DNA of 64,000 nucleotides, taken from NCBI GenBank assembly GCA_963966185.1, contig CAWZYM010000398.1, positions 1,130,757 to 1,194,756 of the forward strand, given 5' to 3'. Every line of letters starts with the position of its first letter. Within the stretch, counting starts at the first letter, position 1. This document shows, piece after piece, positions 42,356-56,200 of the stretch. The translations under genes were made by a program, and so were the position numbers. This stretch comes from Rhabditoides inermis (Eukaryota > Nematoda > Chromadorea > Rhabditida > Rhabditidae). The notes under the pieces were generated by a model. It was given only the letters and a program-made list of their open reading frames with translations, did not search any database and had not been told where the DNA came from.

Positions 42356-45300
42356 ATGTTCGCTCATGAAACGCAGAGGTTGTGGATGGAAGATGGAAGT
42401 GGTTTTGCAGTATTTGATGCGATGTCGGCGGTGGATGGAGCGCCCGCGTGTTTCTACGAGAGAACCTGCCGGCCGATCGCCATCTCCCAGCAGGTGAACT
42501 TAACACATCCATGTGCCTCATTTCCCCTCCTCCGCAATTTCCGCCGCCTGATATTTCGAGAACTTCATTTCATTGATGAGAGATTGGAGAGGAAAGGGGA
42601 CATGGAGAAAGAGAGGGGCGTGAGGGACGCTTCCGTTGATTCTCGCAATGAGGGTACTCGCATATGTATCACAACCACGGGGAGAGAAAATTGCGGGCAG
42701 ATATAGGAAGCGCGCGCGGATGAGTCTAAGTAACAGGGCGAGTGAGAGAGTGAGTAAGAGAGGGAGAGAGAGAGAGTCCTGCTCACATGGCTTCGTCACG
42801 TAGCTGTGTACAAGTCCTCGCTAGTTGCCAAACACATACATTGCTTAATCCCGACCCCGATTCTAACGAGATTCGCACCGGGAGTTTGCATGCTCGCGAT
42901 CGCAAAGCAATTCGCACATGTAATCGAGTTGCATACTCGGTTTGCCGCTGCGCCCTCCACCTCCTTCTCCTCCTTCTTCTCTCTCGCAATAATCTCACAA
43001 CAAAAAAGGGCGGGAAGAGAAAACGTATTTCCGGTTATGTGATCGCCAGAGATGGAAGGGGGGATATATATCACACGCGTGCGGGAGGAATTGTTGAAGC
43101 GAACAGTGAGCGCTCTGTGAATAGATGAATAAATGAGTTCAACACACTCTCCTCTGTGTACTCTCGCCGTTTTTTTCTACCATAATAACACACATAATAA
43201 CACACACGTGCACGTGTGTTATTATGGGTGGTGGGAAGAATGGTGAAAGTACATTACCCAAGGGCGCTCATTAGAAAGAGGAATAGGGGGTAGTGAAAGA
43301 GGGGAGAGATGTCTGAACAAAAGATTGCAGGTGCCTCTGGATTGGGCCGAGCCGCTGTACGGGCATGTGATGCCAGTGATCGTTGCGGTTACAGTAGCCA
43401 CCAACAGTTTCATTGTGGTCGTGCTCTCGCATAAGGTATGGTATGCTATTTTCCTGTTTGACATCGGCGTAATTGAAATTCTCGCCATTCATTTCCCCGC
43501 CAGACAAACGCTTAGGGTGCATCGAACATCGCCGATTGTGATTGCTTGGCTTTCATCTTTTACTTGTTTGTCACTTGCCACATATCGTCCCATTCACATA
43601 TTTGATTAGCCGTAGAGAGATAGTGAAGAAAAAAAACGAACGCCGTCAATGAATGAGTCTCTCGTTTTTTTTGCGAATAAATGAGTCGATAGGTTTCTTA
43701 ATACTAATAAACAAATTCAGTGATAGTTCTTTGTGGGAATGCCATCGTGTTTGTAGCTGCCCCATAGCATTTGTCGCATCGAAAATCGCTACAATCGCAA
43801 CTCTTGAAAACTGGGACCTAAAAACAGTTTCAGTACCCCATTTTCAAAGAGAGAAACTTTTCCAGGGAGCAACTCTTGTTTCAGTACCTGCGCACGCCGA
43901 CCAACTTCGTCTTGTTGGCGATGGCGGTTTCTGAGCTGCTCACCGGACTGTCGTGCATACCCTGGTTCATCTACTACTACACTCTGCAAGGTAGTCATAT
44001 TTCCAGACAAATGTTCTTGCAGGATGCATAATTGTACTCGCCCTGTTGTTTTGTATCTGATTGGTCTAGCCAATCACGCGCGACGTGCCAGAAAGCACGC
44101 AGACGATTAATCATCCAATAAGACGGAAGACACGCGCACTTTTTTGCTATGATGTTTTAATCAAGACCGCGTCTGCCAAGCGGTCGTTTACTATGTGGAT
44201 TTGTGCAGGCGACTTTCATGCACTGAGAAATAGCAAAGCCTTGGCAGTCAGCAGTCACCATTCGTCATTCCTGCCAACAAACAACATTCTAATTAAACAT
44301 CTGCGTCGTATTAGCACGAACGACGGTCTCAGAACATCATTGTTCGAAACGAGCACGTGTTTAGTTTACACAGCTGTAAACAGAAAGCAATATACGCGTA
44401 AACGCGTGCTTTCTTTGGACCCGCAAAAACAAAACCAAGTAGAGTTGTGTTTATAATATGTTACCGGCAATGGACATGTTTGACAGAAAGCCAGAGATCA
44501 CATTACTATGTACGTTCAAAATCGCACCGGAAATAGGAAGTGCATTAATCCATAAATTGCTTCAAAGCACGTTCATATTTCTTCTACACATATTATATAG
44601 GACATACTAACACTCACGCAACCTTACCGCAGCTCACATAATTGATGCAACATGCTACATGCAACTTGATTCGAGATAAATTGTCTTCTAAATCATCTGC
44701 AAAAATGACTTGACGTGCATGCTTGAGGCTACAAGCACGACGTGGTGCACGGTCTGCCGTCGTTCTGGTGCGAGGCGGTGCCGTACGTCGCTTCCTTCCT
44801 GCCTTCTGTCTTCCACGCAGTCGCCATCTGGCTCACCGTCTACCTCGCCATTCAGAGGTCCGTGCATCCAAATTACACAACAGTCATCCAGATGTTCCTA
44901 TGTTCCTATGTATAGCTTATTACGCTCCTCTTAGTCTATTCGTTCTATTCATGAAAGATGTTGTTGCTACACATTTTTTACTAATGCCACCTGTCGTCTG
45001 GATACCCTTGACATGCGTGATCACTGAGCAGTGCACTTGTTGTATGGCGCATAATAATGTTGATTTCAGGTACATTTACATATGCGTTCCCTCGCTGGTG
45101 CGACGCTTCTGTACGATAGAGAAGAGCAAACAGGTGAGATGGTTGTATGTTTTCTCTCAAAAAGACACGAATCTCCACAACACCTCAATCAGTCGCATTT
45201 ATTATGCCCCGCACAAGGGCACCACTCTCTCTCTTTCTCTCTCACCACATAAGAGGCCCGTGTTTCGCAAATAGATCAAGATTTTATTAGCTCACATAGA

Positions 45301-48300
45301 AAGCAAACAACAATGGATGAAGTTTCACGAGGGATGGTGGGGCTCGAAAACAATTAGTCGGGTTTAGGCGATCGTTTTCATCTGTGCTGCGTCGTTGCTC
45401 ATCTACTCACCGGAGCTGCTGGCCACTCACTATGAGTCATACACCGTATTCGACAACACCCGCAATCGTAAGTCATCTCATATACTCCTCTCTTTCTCAT
45501 CACTCTTGACATTACCAATGTCCCAGCTTATAGCAACTCAATGGAATTAGGCGAAAAACGATGTTCGGACATTTTCAATTGACATTCAAGTGAATAAACG
45601 AGGAAACGTATTTGCAAACTGCTAAACATCTAAGATCATTTGTAAAGGGGATTCCGATGAGTCGTCCATTCCAATAACTACTTACTACTTTTTAGGTTCC
45701 GTGAACCATTGCTACCGCTTTCACAGCAGGCTGATGCGAACGATCGGCCCCAATAACTATTATAAGGTCGGTGCTTCATACGTGTCTAAAGAAAAACCCA
45801 GAGAACAAACTGGAAAAATACCAAGTACACAATGGATATATAGATTCACTCGAACTTTCTTTCTTTGTTGCGCATTAATCACGAAGCCATACCAACAACA
45901 AAACACATGACTCAACCGAGCAAGTGTGTTTTTGTCTACCGCTCTTGAATGCGTTCAGTGACGCGTGTGTATGATCACTTCTGGACAGGAGGAAGAAGGT
46001 CCTTGATAGTTCTCAACAAGACGGCGTAGAATAGCGTATTTCCACTCTTCTCAACTGCTCTCACATACACACACACCTTCTCTCGGAACTCAAGCGTCGG
46101 CGACGTCTGAAAGTGCATGTCCGGCGTCGAGATACAAGTTGTTGTTGATATCAAGAATGTGAAAGAGAGGGTGTGAAGAGAAATAAGTCTCCGTCTCCAC
46201 CTCCATCCACAATTCCAGATCAGTGAGCATAGGAAAAAACAGGGAATGAAATATATGAGGCTGGGAGCGTGGGTGGCAGTACGCAACAACGCTGATTGAA
46301 CTTTTGGAAATATTAAAAAAAAGACTGCGGGGGAACGTGCCAGCCGGCGCAAAATGTTGCGCTCCAGTGGCATAATGGCGCGTGTGCTTTCCTGTACCTA
46401 TTGACCCCTAATGTTGTTTTCCGTGGAGGGTCGAGTAACACGGAAGTACCAGTGTCAGTTTTTCGAAGTGTCAGTTCTCTCCGAGTGTCAGTAGTAAATA
46501 TAATGTTGAACCTATGGAACAAAATTTAGAGGATACTAATTAACTCATTCAGGTGTTGTTCACGGTGCACACGATGCTCATCCACTTTGTGCCGTGCCTT
46601 CTCTGCGTGATCTTCACCTGGAAACTCATCGTCGCCATCCGCAAGGCCGACCGCAAACACGCCTCGCTCCTGTCAAAGTGAGATTCGATCGTAAACACTA
46701 CAAAACAAACGTAAGGTGGATGACGTTTCACGAGAGATTTTGCGGATCGGAACGAGCCTACATGACACTACACCGTATTCCTAGTAATAGATCTTTCGTA
46801 AACAAACATGATGAATATAAACTTGAGAATATCACGTAATTCTAGGTCTGCGATTGTGGTGTCATATTCAGCCATTTTACGATTCCGGATAAACCCTTGA
46901 ACTTGAGCAGTATCATAGAACTCTGCGACGAAGGTCGAAGAAAAACGATAGAACTACACCATAACAATAGATTTAATAGAACACCGTTTACAAAACATAG
47001 AAATTTGCAAATACCACAAATGATTCTAGGTCTGTAGTTATTTTGATGTCCTATTCAGCCATTACAATTTATTACATTACATTACAATTTATTACAATTT
47101 GGTCATCCATTACAACACTTGACCTTGAACTTGATCCCAGGTCGGTGCGGGTGGAGCAGCAGAAGGAGCGGGTGGAGCTGCGGCGTACATCTGTGATAGA
47201 GCTGCACCGGAAGATGAGCCGTCTCTACCGACAGAGGGACAGCGTCTCCGAGCCGAAACGGGTGCAGGGACTCAAACAGGTCAGAGATCCTTTCAATGGA
47301 AAATTCACTGAAAAAGCGTTCTATTTCTGGTAATAGTTTTTAAAAACTTTTAGAAGATTTTCCATATGTTGAAATAACAAGATTATATCCTCTACCGTAA
47401 CAAGTATAAAAATATATCTCGGAGTTTTCGCTTAACTCTCTCAATATTTTTTCGTTTTCTATTTGCGTTTAATTTATAAACTATTAATGGCAAGTAGCCT
47501 TCTCGCTACCGTAAGCGAAAACAACTTGCAAGTATTGCACTTGTATTGGTTATACTGGGGCAGATTCGAAAGTCAGATATAGTGAGATGGGTTGTCAATA
47601 GAAGTCAAAACAATGGAAGTCACCTATTGTTCTATACATTTGCAAATCGAGTGCAACCATAAAAAGGAACCCTATATACTATAATCACTGAAATCATTGG
47701 GCAGCGAGGCTAATCCGGAATCTTTGGTGCTTTGTTGTTTTGCGGTTAAGGAAGAGGAAGAGGTAAGATGTTATTGTAGAAGCATTTTACCTACTTCTAC
47801 GCACCACCAAACAAACACCGCATTCATTGCAATCGCGAGCGATTGTTTTCACGCCGAAGCCGCGGCCATGCCCTAAAGTCTGCGTGCGAACGTCTACATT
47901 CTACATACATTCTTCTGTGTACTCTTGTGTTAGTGTTCATTTGCGACCGCCCCGAATGGATGCCGAAGAAATAATGAGATTAGCGCGCGTAGATTTAGAA
48001 ACCTATAACGTGAAATTGTTGTGAGGGTGTGTGTGTGTGTGTGTGTTTTGAACTAATCAAACCCTACATTTACCCTCTTTTCCACACACTAAAAGGACAC
48101 AATCAGAAAGCATAATATCAAAAATTCGGTCTGAAAGTAGCTATTTTGATTTGATTGAAAAATATCTGGATATGGAAATAACAAGACACTCGAATTGCGT
48201 TGGTGCCGTCTGGGGAGTACAATCTGATGTTGAGTAATTAATTTACCCTGAACATGATTCATGGCGAGATTCATGACGTCATCATGACGTCGTTTGTGAA

Positions 48301-48925
48301 GACGTAAGACTATTGAGAAAAAATGCTGAAAACATAATATAAATATAAAATGAATAATATTACAAAGTATAAAAAATTAAACAATTCCAATTTCAGAACA
48401 CTCGCATGCTGCTGGTGGTGATTGTGCTGTTTCTACTCACCGAAATCCCGGCGGCTGTGATTTTCTCCGTTCACGTCATATCCGTGACGCTGCGAATCAA
48501 CTGGGGACACTACCACCTACTCAATATACTACTCATCGTCAGGTGAGCGACGAACTCTCTTCATTTTCATTAGACCATGCCTTGTCATTTCATCGTAAAA
48601 AAGCGCATACACTGTTCCCCATGCTTTGTGTATTTGTGTTCGTTTCCTTGTTCTAACCCTCCCTCCATTCAGGAACGTGATGATCGTGATCTCGTACCCG
48701 TTCCGGTTCGCCATCTACTGCGGCATGTCCAAGCAGTTCCGCGAGGTCGTACAGCAGATGTTCCTCCGAAAGATCCCCCTCCACAACCGAGTCGTGAGTT
48801 TGTATATTATGTTTTATTTGGTTCAGTATTTTTACGTGCATTTGTCGTCCCTCGTCCATCGATAATTTCAACCATTACAGAATCGTGAAAGCTCAGCGTC
48901 GTTCGCCCTTCATCTCGAATCATAA
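42356..48925 (+). CDS. Sex-peptide-receptor-related GPCR (class A)
   Basis: Seven-TM peptide receptor. Exons: 42356-42493, 43331-43435, 43885-43990, 44728-44857, 45070-45133, 45368-45467, 45696-45766, 46553-46677, 47141-47279, 48397-48542, 48673-48793, 48881-48925; in frame, 429 residues. The N-terminal motif VPLDWAEPLYGHVMP and the TM2 entry YLRTPTNFVLLAMAVSELL are hallmarks of insect sex peptide receptor and nematode sprr/dmsr-type receptors, whose ancestral ligands are myoinhibitory-type neurope­ptides. The TM3 end is LAIQRYIYICVP in place of DRY. TM5 is HTMLIHFVPCLLCVIFTWKL, a basic third loop follows (residues ~282-327), TM6 has LFLLTEIPAAVIF and TM7 ends VISYPFRFAIYC. The first Met may instead be at 42422, 14 bases after a TTTTGCAG site. 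Introns are long (up to 1.1 kb). The acceptor of exon 4 (GCTTGAG) is weak but is fixed by frame. Confidence 0.9.
42494..43330. other. First intron of the GPCR gene, with palindrome
   Basis: 837 bp. It contains a hairpin centred at 43210: left arm from about 43193, right arm to 43227, built on CATAATAACACAC...CACGTG and its complement with one extra AC on the left. No exon seen. Confidence 0.6.
47280..48396. other. Intron 9 of the GPCR gene
   Basis: 1,117-bp AT-rich intron between the third-loop exon and the TM6 exon. No coding exon or RNA gene recognised. Confidence 0.55.
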
Positions 48926-49592
48926 TCTCTATGTACTTGTGTTTGTGAAAGCATGATCTCTAGCCGTCTACGGGTGTCGCCACAACGTCATATTTATTAT
49001 GCAAATTTCATATGATAAATATTTTTGAAATGGAACGCCCTAACTCGTACTCATATCTTATTTAAGCAGACCAGACTACATTCCACTCATCATTGTAAGC
49101 GTGCTTTGTTGCAAAAAAAACTTCCTCGCATGGTCTTATCTTGTAGTGGTAGTGTGATGTGGCTATGACGGTTGCAGAAAGACCAGGAATGGTGTTATTC
49201 TGAGACACAACAGATGTATAAAAATTAAAAAAGACACGTCTTCATGTTAGTTTTATCGTCAACTGGACATACACACTCGCGTTTTGAACAACAAACTGTA
49301 CAAGCAATCGAAAACCATGGAAACTCCCACGCATATTATGATGAGGGGTGTGCCGAGATAAGTGAACGAGTTTGCATACAATGGGGGGAGGGGATTCTAT
49401 CATCGAAGACAAATCGAAGAGGGACCATGTAATGATAAATATAATGACATCGCCGCAAAAATACAAAAAAGTGAGAATCTCTCAAAGTTCGGTTGGGGCT
49501 GTGGGAATGTGACAAGACCGCTCCCTACTGACCGTGTGTCTGATGCGTAAACTTTTTACAATTTATAGAATACATAAGCAATCCGGGTACTC
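48926..49592. other. Convergent intergenic region, GPCR to tetraspanin
   Basis: About 0.67 kb between two convergent genes, AT-rich, with the 3' untranslated regions of both. No further gene supported. Confidence 0.5.
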
Positions 49593-52548
49593 TCACTTCT
49601 CCTGAGCGATCAGCACGTCCTCGTTTTGCTTCGAACCCTGAAAACGAATTACCGTCTCGCTAACTTCCTCTTCCTCTATCCCTCTTATTTCCTCTGTTGC
49701 TTTTTTCCTCTTCCTCTATTTCTCTTATTTCCTCACCTTTCTATAGTGATAGTCGTCGACGCTTCGGCACTGTCGCCTCTTTTTCAGATGGAAGTAGAGA
49801 ATGAGGGAGGAGGTGAGAACGAGCACCTGAATAACGACGTGACGTAGAAGGACGTGATGACGTCATATTCAGAAGACGTACCTCGACGGCGAGCATGATG
49901 GAAGCCATGACTGTTACGACGCGGATGTGATGGAACAGCCAGTCCGAAAACACTTCGAAACAACCCTGAAAATGATATGGTCTCAACGATAAAATAATGT
50001 TGATGGTTTCATTCTCACACGCTAATAATTGCCTAATGTATGATTGGATTTTCACAATGATCTGTAAAAAAAGAACTGCCACTATAGTTAAAATAAAATA
50101 TCACACACTGGAATGAGGCTGCAAAACCAAATTAATAGGGAAACTCTTTTAAGTTAATCATTTCGTATATAATATTCATATGATTTGTAAAAAAAACACT
50201 ACTACTTTTTTTTTAAATATTAAATATAGACAAGTTAAAAATTTACTCACTCTTGTGTACCACAAATCGTCATCAGCCGCCTTTCCACAGTTGGTCATAT
50301 TACCCGTGGAGGAGAACCTAGAATTAAAAAAAGATAAGAAAGGAACCTTTTAAATTGTGTGTATAAACTACGACCACGTGATAAAAATTGTAATACAATC
50401 ATTTTTGATAAATAAACATTATAAAAAAATTCCTTGTGGTCACTATTGTTCTGTTTCAGAGGATTTTTTTTTCAATTGTATTGATGGCGTGGAATTTTTG
50501 ATTGTGATTTTTAACTATTTTTCAAAACACGTATATTTTTTAAAAATAGTTTTTATCCCATCCTGAAAATCAAGGAATAATATAATGTCCAAATACATCC
50601 TTTAATAATTATAGGTGATGTAAGAAAGTCGGCATTTCACTAACATTTTCGCTGTCCATTACATTTCCGCACGAACACAAATACCCAATGTTTCTCTCGG
50701 TTTTTCTGATACAAACGACTCGTCGACATTTCTTTAAATATCATGATGATTTCAAACACGATGTTAAGCTAACACGACGCTGAGCCGATGAATTGCGCGA
50801 TTAAAATGATATATATATGAGTGACTAAAAGCCTGAATTGGCAGAAATTAAAATAAAGAAAACAACGAAACTTACTTCTCGGGATCGCAGCAACTGTCGG
50901 GTACAAACTCGTTGTATGGCCATTGTACAGAGCCGAACCAGTCCGATGGACCATCCGCCCCGCAACACTCCATCTACAAGAAACGTTGCGTAACCCGGTA
51001 GTGTACCATAATGAAGATGACATTTTAGATGATGGAGAAGTTTTTTATACTCACCTCCCGGTGAAGATGCGCCCAGGTGAGCTGCAGACTCACGTGTTTG
51101 CCTTAAAGGATGAATTGATTCCTAGAATCATTCAAATTTTCATTATTTTGTTTTTTTTATGTTCGTACATTGTTACCATGTATTCCTTGCCGATCAAAAA
51201 TAAATATCAATCGATTGTCTCGCCTGTGTGTGTGGTGAAGTGTGTGCGGTTGATGTTTGCGAGGAGGTCGTGGCGCACGTGCTCCTTGGCCGACGTCTGC
51301 AAGCAGTAAGGTTGGGGTTGAGGGTAACATGTTCCTCTCATCAATTTTATGATTGAGGTATTGTAGATTCCCCCCCCCCCCCAAAATCCGCGCAGTGAGA
51401 ATTGACAGGTCACTACGGTAACACTACACTCCCGTCCGTGGTGTTTCTTTTCACTTTGTTTATACAACTAGTATTAAATAAAACTATTTGTGAATGATAC
51501 ACAAATTTCTACCGTACTAGACTAGACATATATTTTTTGAAACCCTGCGAGGCTTTTTTCCGAGCGGTCAGTCAAATCACGTGCAGAAAGGTCGCTCCTC
51601 TTTTTCACACTTGCCCCGAAACAAAATCATCCGTGATATGCGTGAATAGTGTAATCACGCGACTTTTCATGCGGCGAAAAAAGCGCCCATGTAAGTCGGA
51701 AGCCAAGGAAAAAAGATAGAGAAGAACGCCCACCTTATAGAAGAAGCCGGTTAATCCGCTGATACCCTCCACAAAACACAACACAAACGAGAATAGAATG
51801 TACTGCAAAAAGGGCGATTATGCAAATCGATCAAAACAAGTCAGCATACAGTAGTTGATATGGATGTGGTACTCACAGTGAGGAGCAGACACTTGCTCTC
51901 CGTGTTTCCGCCCATACAGCCCACTACTGAGATGATGCACACCGTCGCGCCACTGGAAAGCGAGGATTGCGTTAGATATACACGTGATTGTTGAAAATAC
52001 GCAAATAAAAAGATTGATTGATTGAACGCACCTGAACACGCATAGTCCGGCGGCGGAGAGGGCCGAGTAGGAGGAGGGGGTGAGCTCGATGAAGTCATTC
52101 TTCTCCAGGTACAGCCACACTCCCACGGCCAGCGAGAGGATGCCGCACAACTTGAATCCATAACAGTTTACAACCGACTAATGATTGTGTGATCCATTCT
52201 AGGATTGTGTGAATGTGTGGATCGGCGGCGAATCGCATTATACAATCTATGACGGATATGTTTGATGTGCATATTATCGATAATGTGTTCATTAAAACAT
52301 GTGTGTAGGCTTCCTGGTTGCGGAATAACAACTACGCAAGCCGTTTCTTTTTCTTTACCTGCATGCTCACCCGTCACGCAGCTTAAATTGTTTGGTCATC
52401 ATTCACATCATTGAAAAGACACTCACACACATATTGAAGCACGCTGAAATATACGGCAAACATCACTCACGAGAAAGAGGAAATTGGCGGCGAAGAAGAA
52501 ATAGCGCTTGTGTTGGTAGCTTCGCAGGAACGGCGGCAGAAGCTGCAT
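49593..52548 (-). CDS. Tetraspanin
   Basis: Four-TM organiser of membrane microdomains. Exons in transcript order: 52548-52471, 52150-52032, 51952-51877, 51802-51734, 51296-51210, 51081-51055, 50973-50876, 50317-50251, 49965-49882, 49826-49737, 49637-49593, about 279 residues. TM1 spans the first junction ([11 protein letters not shown] with [15 protein letters not shown]). TM2 is [17 protein letters not shown]3 [13 protein letters not shown] and TM4 [18 protein letters not shown]. The large loop has the diagnostic ECCG, VPDSCC, MTNCGK and RGCFEVF cysteines. The short C-terminus ends IAQEK. The join between 51210 and 51081 has no canonical GT donor: the upstream frame reads ...GETID and then TGA, while the downstream exon resumes in frame at LTWAHLHRE. 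That boundary is approximate. The third-position acceptor of exon 2 (TTCAAG) is also weak. The start is the ATG 18 bases after a TTTTAG acceptor. Confidence 0.88.
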
Positions 52549-52876
52549 GATCACCTCATCTACTAAAAGGCACATCGGTCAGCATAGCAAAACAGACAAA
52601 GCAGAGTGAGAGGAGAAGGAGGATGGTAGTGAGCGGAATAGTGAGCGGTGCACCTCGTTCCCGCTAGTCGGCTGGGTTTGAACGAGGGGGTCTTCTCTTG
52701 CGGTGCATGGCTGGGGACGCGGGGCGGTCGCGGGGCGGCCCGCGTGCCTGCTCACTGCCTCTCCCCCCTCACCACACTCCCTCGCCGCCCGCGCGCCGCC
52801 ACTGCTATTCTAAGCCGTTCGCTTCACTATTCTCACACCCGCACTATTCGCTCGCCTTTTCCTGGGTGTGTGTGCC

Positions 52877-52922
<46 letters not shown>

Positions 52923-53208
52923 CGCCGTGTGCACTCTGATTCGCCCCCAGGCGATTACCGCGGATTTTTGCATATGGGCTGCCGCCGTGTGTGTGTGATG
53001 CCAGCTCTCGTGTAATCGTGTCGCGCCGCGCGTTTCGCCCGTGATCTCTCGCATTTCGCATCGCTTCTCTCGCGTTTGGCAGCCGCCGCCGTGTTCTTAT
53101 CAATGCCCGCCCGACCCACCTGCCCCAGCATATCTTTCTGCCTACTACCACTTTGTATTTGTGTATTGTGTTGCTGTTGCGAGATCTTCCTACATATGAT
53201 CTGCAGTT
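52549..53208. other. Tetraspanin 5' flank up to the transposon
   Basis: 0.66 kb with a CT microsatellite (52879-52921). The transposon inserted here, about 670 bp upstream of the tetraspanin start, so it may affect that promoter. Confidence 0.5.
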
Positions 53209-53216
53209 ATTGGTTG
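53209..53216 (+). other. Target-site duplication, left copy (ATTGGTTG)
   Basis: Immediately precedes the left terminus GGCGCTATCC and is identical to 63981-63988 in direct orientation. Eight to nine bp is the duplication size expected of Merlin elements. Confidence 0.9.
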
Positions 53217-56200
53217 GGCGCTATCCGTTCAGAGGGGGCAGGATGAATTAATTCCCAAGTCAAGGCACTTTTACCCTGTGCGCCAAAGGGCGCGGAAATT
53301 ATTGCTTTCGGTCCCGCGCGTCTTCGGGGGCTTGAAAAGGGGTGAAATGAGTTTTAGGACCTGTTTTAAGTCGGTTCCAGAAATGTTTAAGATTTCTCAC
53401 CATAAAATACTTCACTTTTTTCAGTCATTCACATCTCAGCTCAATCTTTGTTTCCAAAGCTGAAACTTTGGATTCTAGCATTATTTAGGTCAAGGAACAC
53501 AATGGTAGGTATAGAAAAGGTCCATTTGATCCTGGGGACCATCTCCTAATCGAGTGGTATATCTCAGTTCAAGTAATACCATTTGATCTGAAAAACAACA
53601 GAGGTATGTTTTCGAATCTCCTGAACAATATGTGATGGTTAATAATGTTGGCTGAGTGCTGGGGACCACTCCAGTCATACAAGGGACCATAACCTCGCCG
53701 ATTCATCCCAGTTTGGTCGATTGGTCTGTAATTTGGCAGAGATATGTTTTCAAACCTTCTGAACAATTTCTCATGCTTTCTAACGCTGACTGGGTGCTGG
53801 GGACCATTGCAGGAGTAGTAAGGGACCAAAACCTCGCGAAGTGTCCCGTTTTCGGCTCCCGACTGCTGTGTAGCATGCGGTGAGTTATTGGGTGAGTAAA
53901 GATCATATATTACACTACAACAAGTTTAAGTGGACCCAAACCAAGCGCCAAAAAAGATACCATAATTGCAGGAAATACTTTCTGGAGATGGGTCCAGCCA
54001 CCTGATTCCACAGCCATGCCGTGAGTGGAAATCAATGAAAAGACACTCAGTACACTGTATACAACCCATTTACAATCTCTCTTTTACCGGCCAGACTCGC
54101 TGCCCTCGACCTGAAGTGCCTACTGGCATTCCAGGGAGTGCGGCTGCGAAGCAGCCTATACATGAGTGAGAAGAGCGTGCCATGAGTGTTTTCGTTTCAA
54201 ATAGACAGATAACCGATCACAGATCCCATCCTAGCCATTCCTGGTCCCTCTCTCCACTCCGGGTTCCTGTAGGGACCATCCCGCTCGGATAGACTGTGTA
54301 TCTACTAGTGGAGCTACGAATGAACCCGGAACGTTAACCCAGAGTAGCCAGTCACTTTTTCGACTTGTTCTTTGATAGATCTTTCCGTTTTCTCCCTCTC
54401 TCCCCCTTCCCTCACTCTCTCTCCCTTGATCTGTACGCCCAGTTATACCCATATCGCTCTATGGCTCTACCCGGCTGCCACCTGATTCCACAGCCATGCC
54501 GTGAGTGGAAATCAATGAAAAGACACTCAGTACACTGTATACAACCCATTTACAATCTCTCTTTTACCGGCCAGACTCGCTGCCCTCGACCTGAAGTGCC
54601 TACTGGCATTCCAGGGAGTGCGGCTGCGAAGCAGCCTATACATGAGTGAGAAGAGCGTGCCATGAGTGTTTTCGTTTCGAATAGACAGATAACCGATCAC
54701 AGATCCCATCCTAGCCATTCCTGGTCCCTCTCTCCACTCCGGGTTCCTGTAGGGACCATCTTGCTCGGATAGACTGTGTATCTACTAGTGGAGCTACGAA
54801 TGAACCCGGAACGTTAACCCAGAGTAGCCAGTCACTTTTTCGACTTGTTCTTTGATAGATCTTTCCGTTTTCTCCCTCTCTCCCCCTTCCCTCACTCTCT
54901 CTCCCTTGATCTGTACGCCCAGTTATACCCATATCGCTCTATGGCTCTACCCGGCTGCCACCTGATTCCACAGCCATGCCGTGAGTGGAAATCAATGAAA
55001 AGACACTCAGTACACTGTATACAACCCATTTACAATCTCTCTTTTACCGGCCAGACTCGCTGCCCTCGACCTGAAGTGCCTACTGGCATTCCAGGGAGTG
55101 CGGATGCGAAGCAGCCTATACATGAGTGAGAAGAGCGTGCCATGAGTGTTTTCGTTTCGAATAGACAGATAACCGATCACAGATCCCATCCTAGCCATTC
55201 CTGGTCCCTCACTCCACTCCGGGTTCCTGTAGGGACCATCTTGCTCGGATAGACTGTGTATCTACTAGTGGAGCTACGAATGAACCCGGAACGTTAACCC
55301 AGAGTAGCCAGTCACTTTTTCGACTTGTTCTTTGATAGATCTTTCCGTTTTCTCCCTCTCTCCCCCTTCCCTCACTCTCTCTCCCTTGATCTGTACGCCC
55401 AGTTATACCCATATCGCTCTATGGCTCTACCCGGCTGCCACCTGATTCCACAGCCATGCCGTGAGTGGAAATCAATGAAAAGACACTCAGTACACTGTAT
55501 ACAACCCATTTACAATCTCTCTTTTACCGGCCAGACTCGCTGCCCTCGACCTGAAGTGCCTACTGGCATTCCAGGGAGTGCGGCTGCGAAGCAGCCTATA
55601 CATGAGTGAGAAGAGCGTGCCATGAGTGTTTTCGTTTCGAATAGACAGATAACCGATCACAGATCCCATCCTAGCCATTCCTGGTCCCTCTCTCCACTCC
55701 GGGTTCCTGTAGGGACCATCTTGCTCGGATAGACTGTGTATCTACTAGTGGAGCTACGAATGAACCCGGAACGTTAACCCAGAGTAGCCAGTCACTTTTT
55801 CGACTTGTTCTTTGATAGATCTTTCCGTTTTCTCCCTCTCTCCCCCTTCCCTCACTCTCTCTCCCTTGATCTGTACGCCCAGTTATACCCATATCGCTCT
55901 ATGGCTCTACCCGGCTGCCACCTGATTCCACAGCCATGCCGTGAGTGGAAATCAATGAAAAGACACTCAGTACACTGTATACAACCCATTTACAATCTCT
56001 CTTTTACCGGCCAGACTCGCTGCCCTCGACCTGAAGTGCCTACTGGCATTCCAGGGAGTGCGGATGCGAAGCAGCCTATACATGAGTGAGAAGAGCGTGC
56101 CATGAGTGTTTTCGTTTCGAATAGACAGATAACCGATCACAGATCCCATCCTAGCCATTCCTGGTCCCTCACTCCACTCCGGGTTCCTGTAGGGACCATC

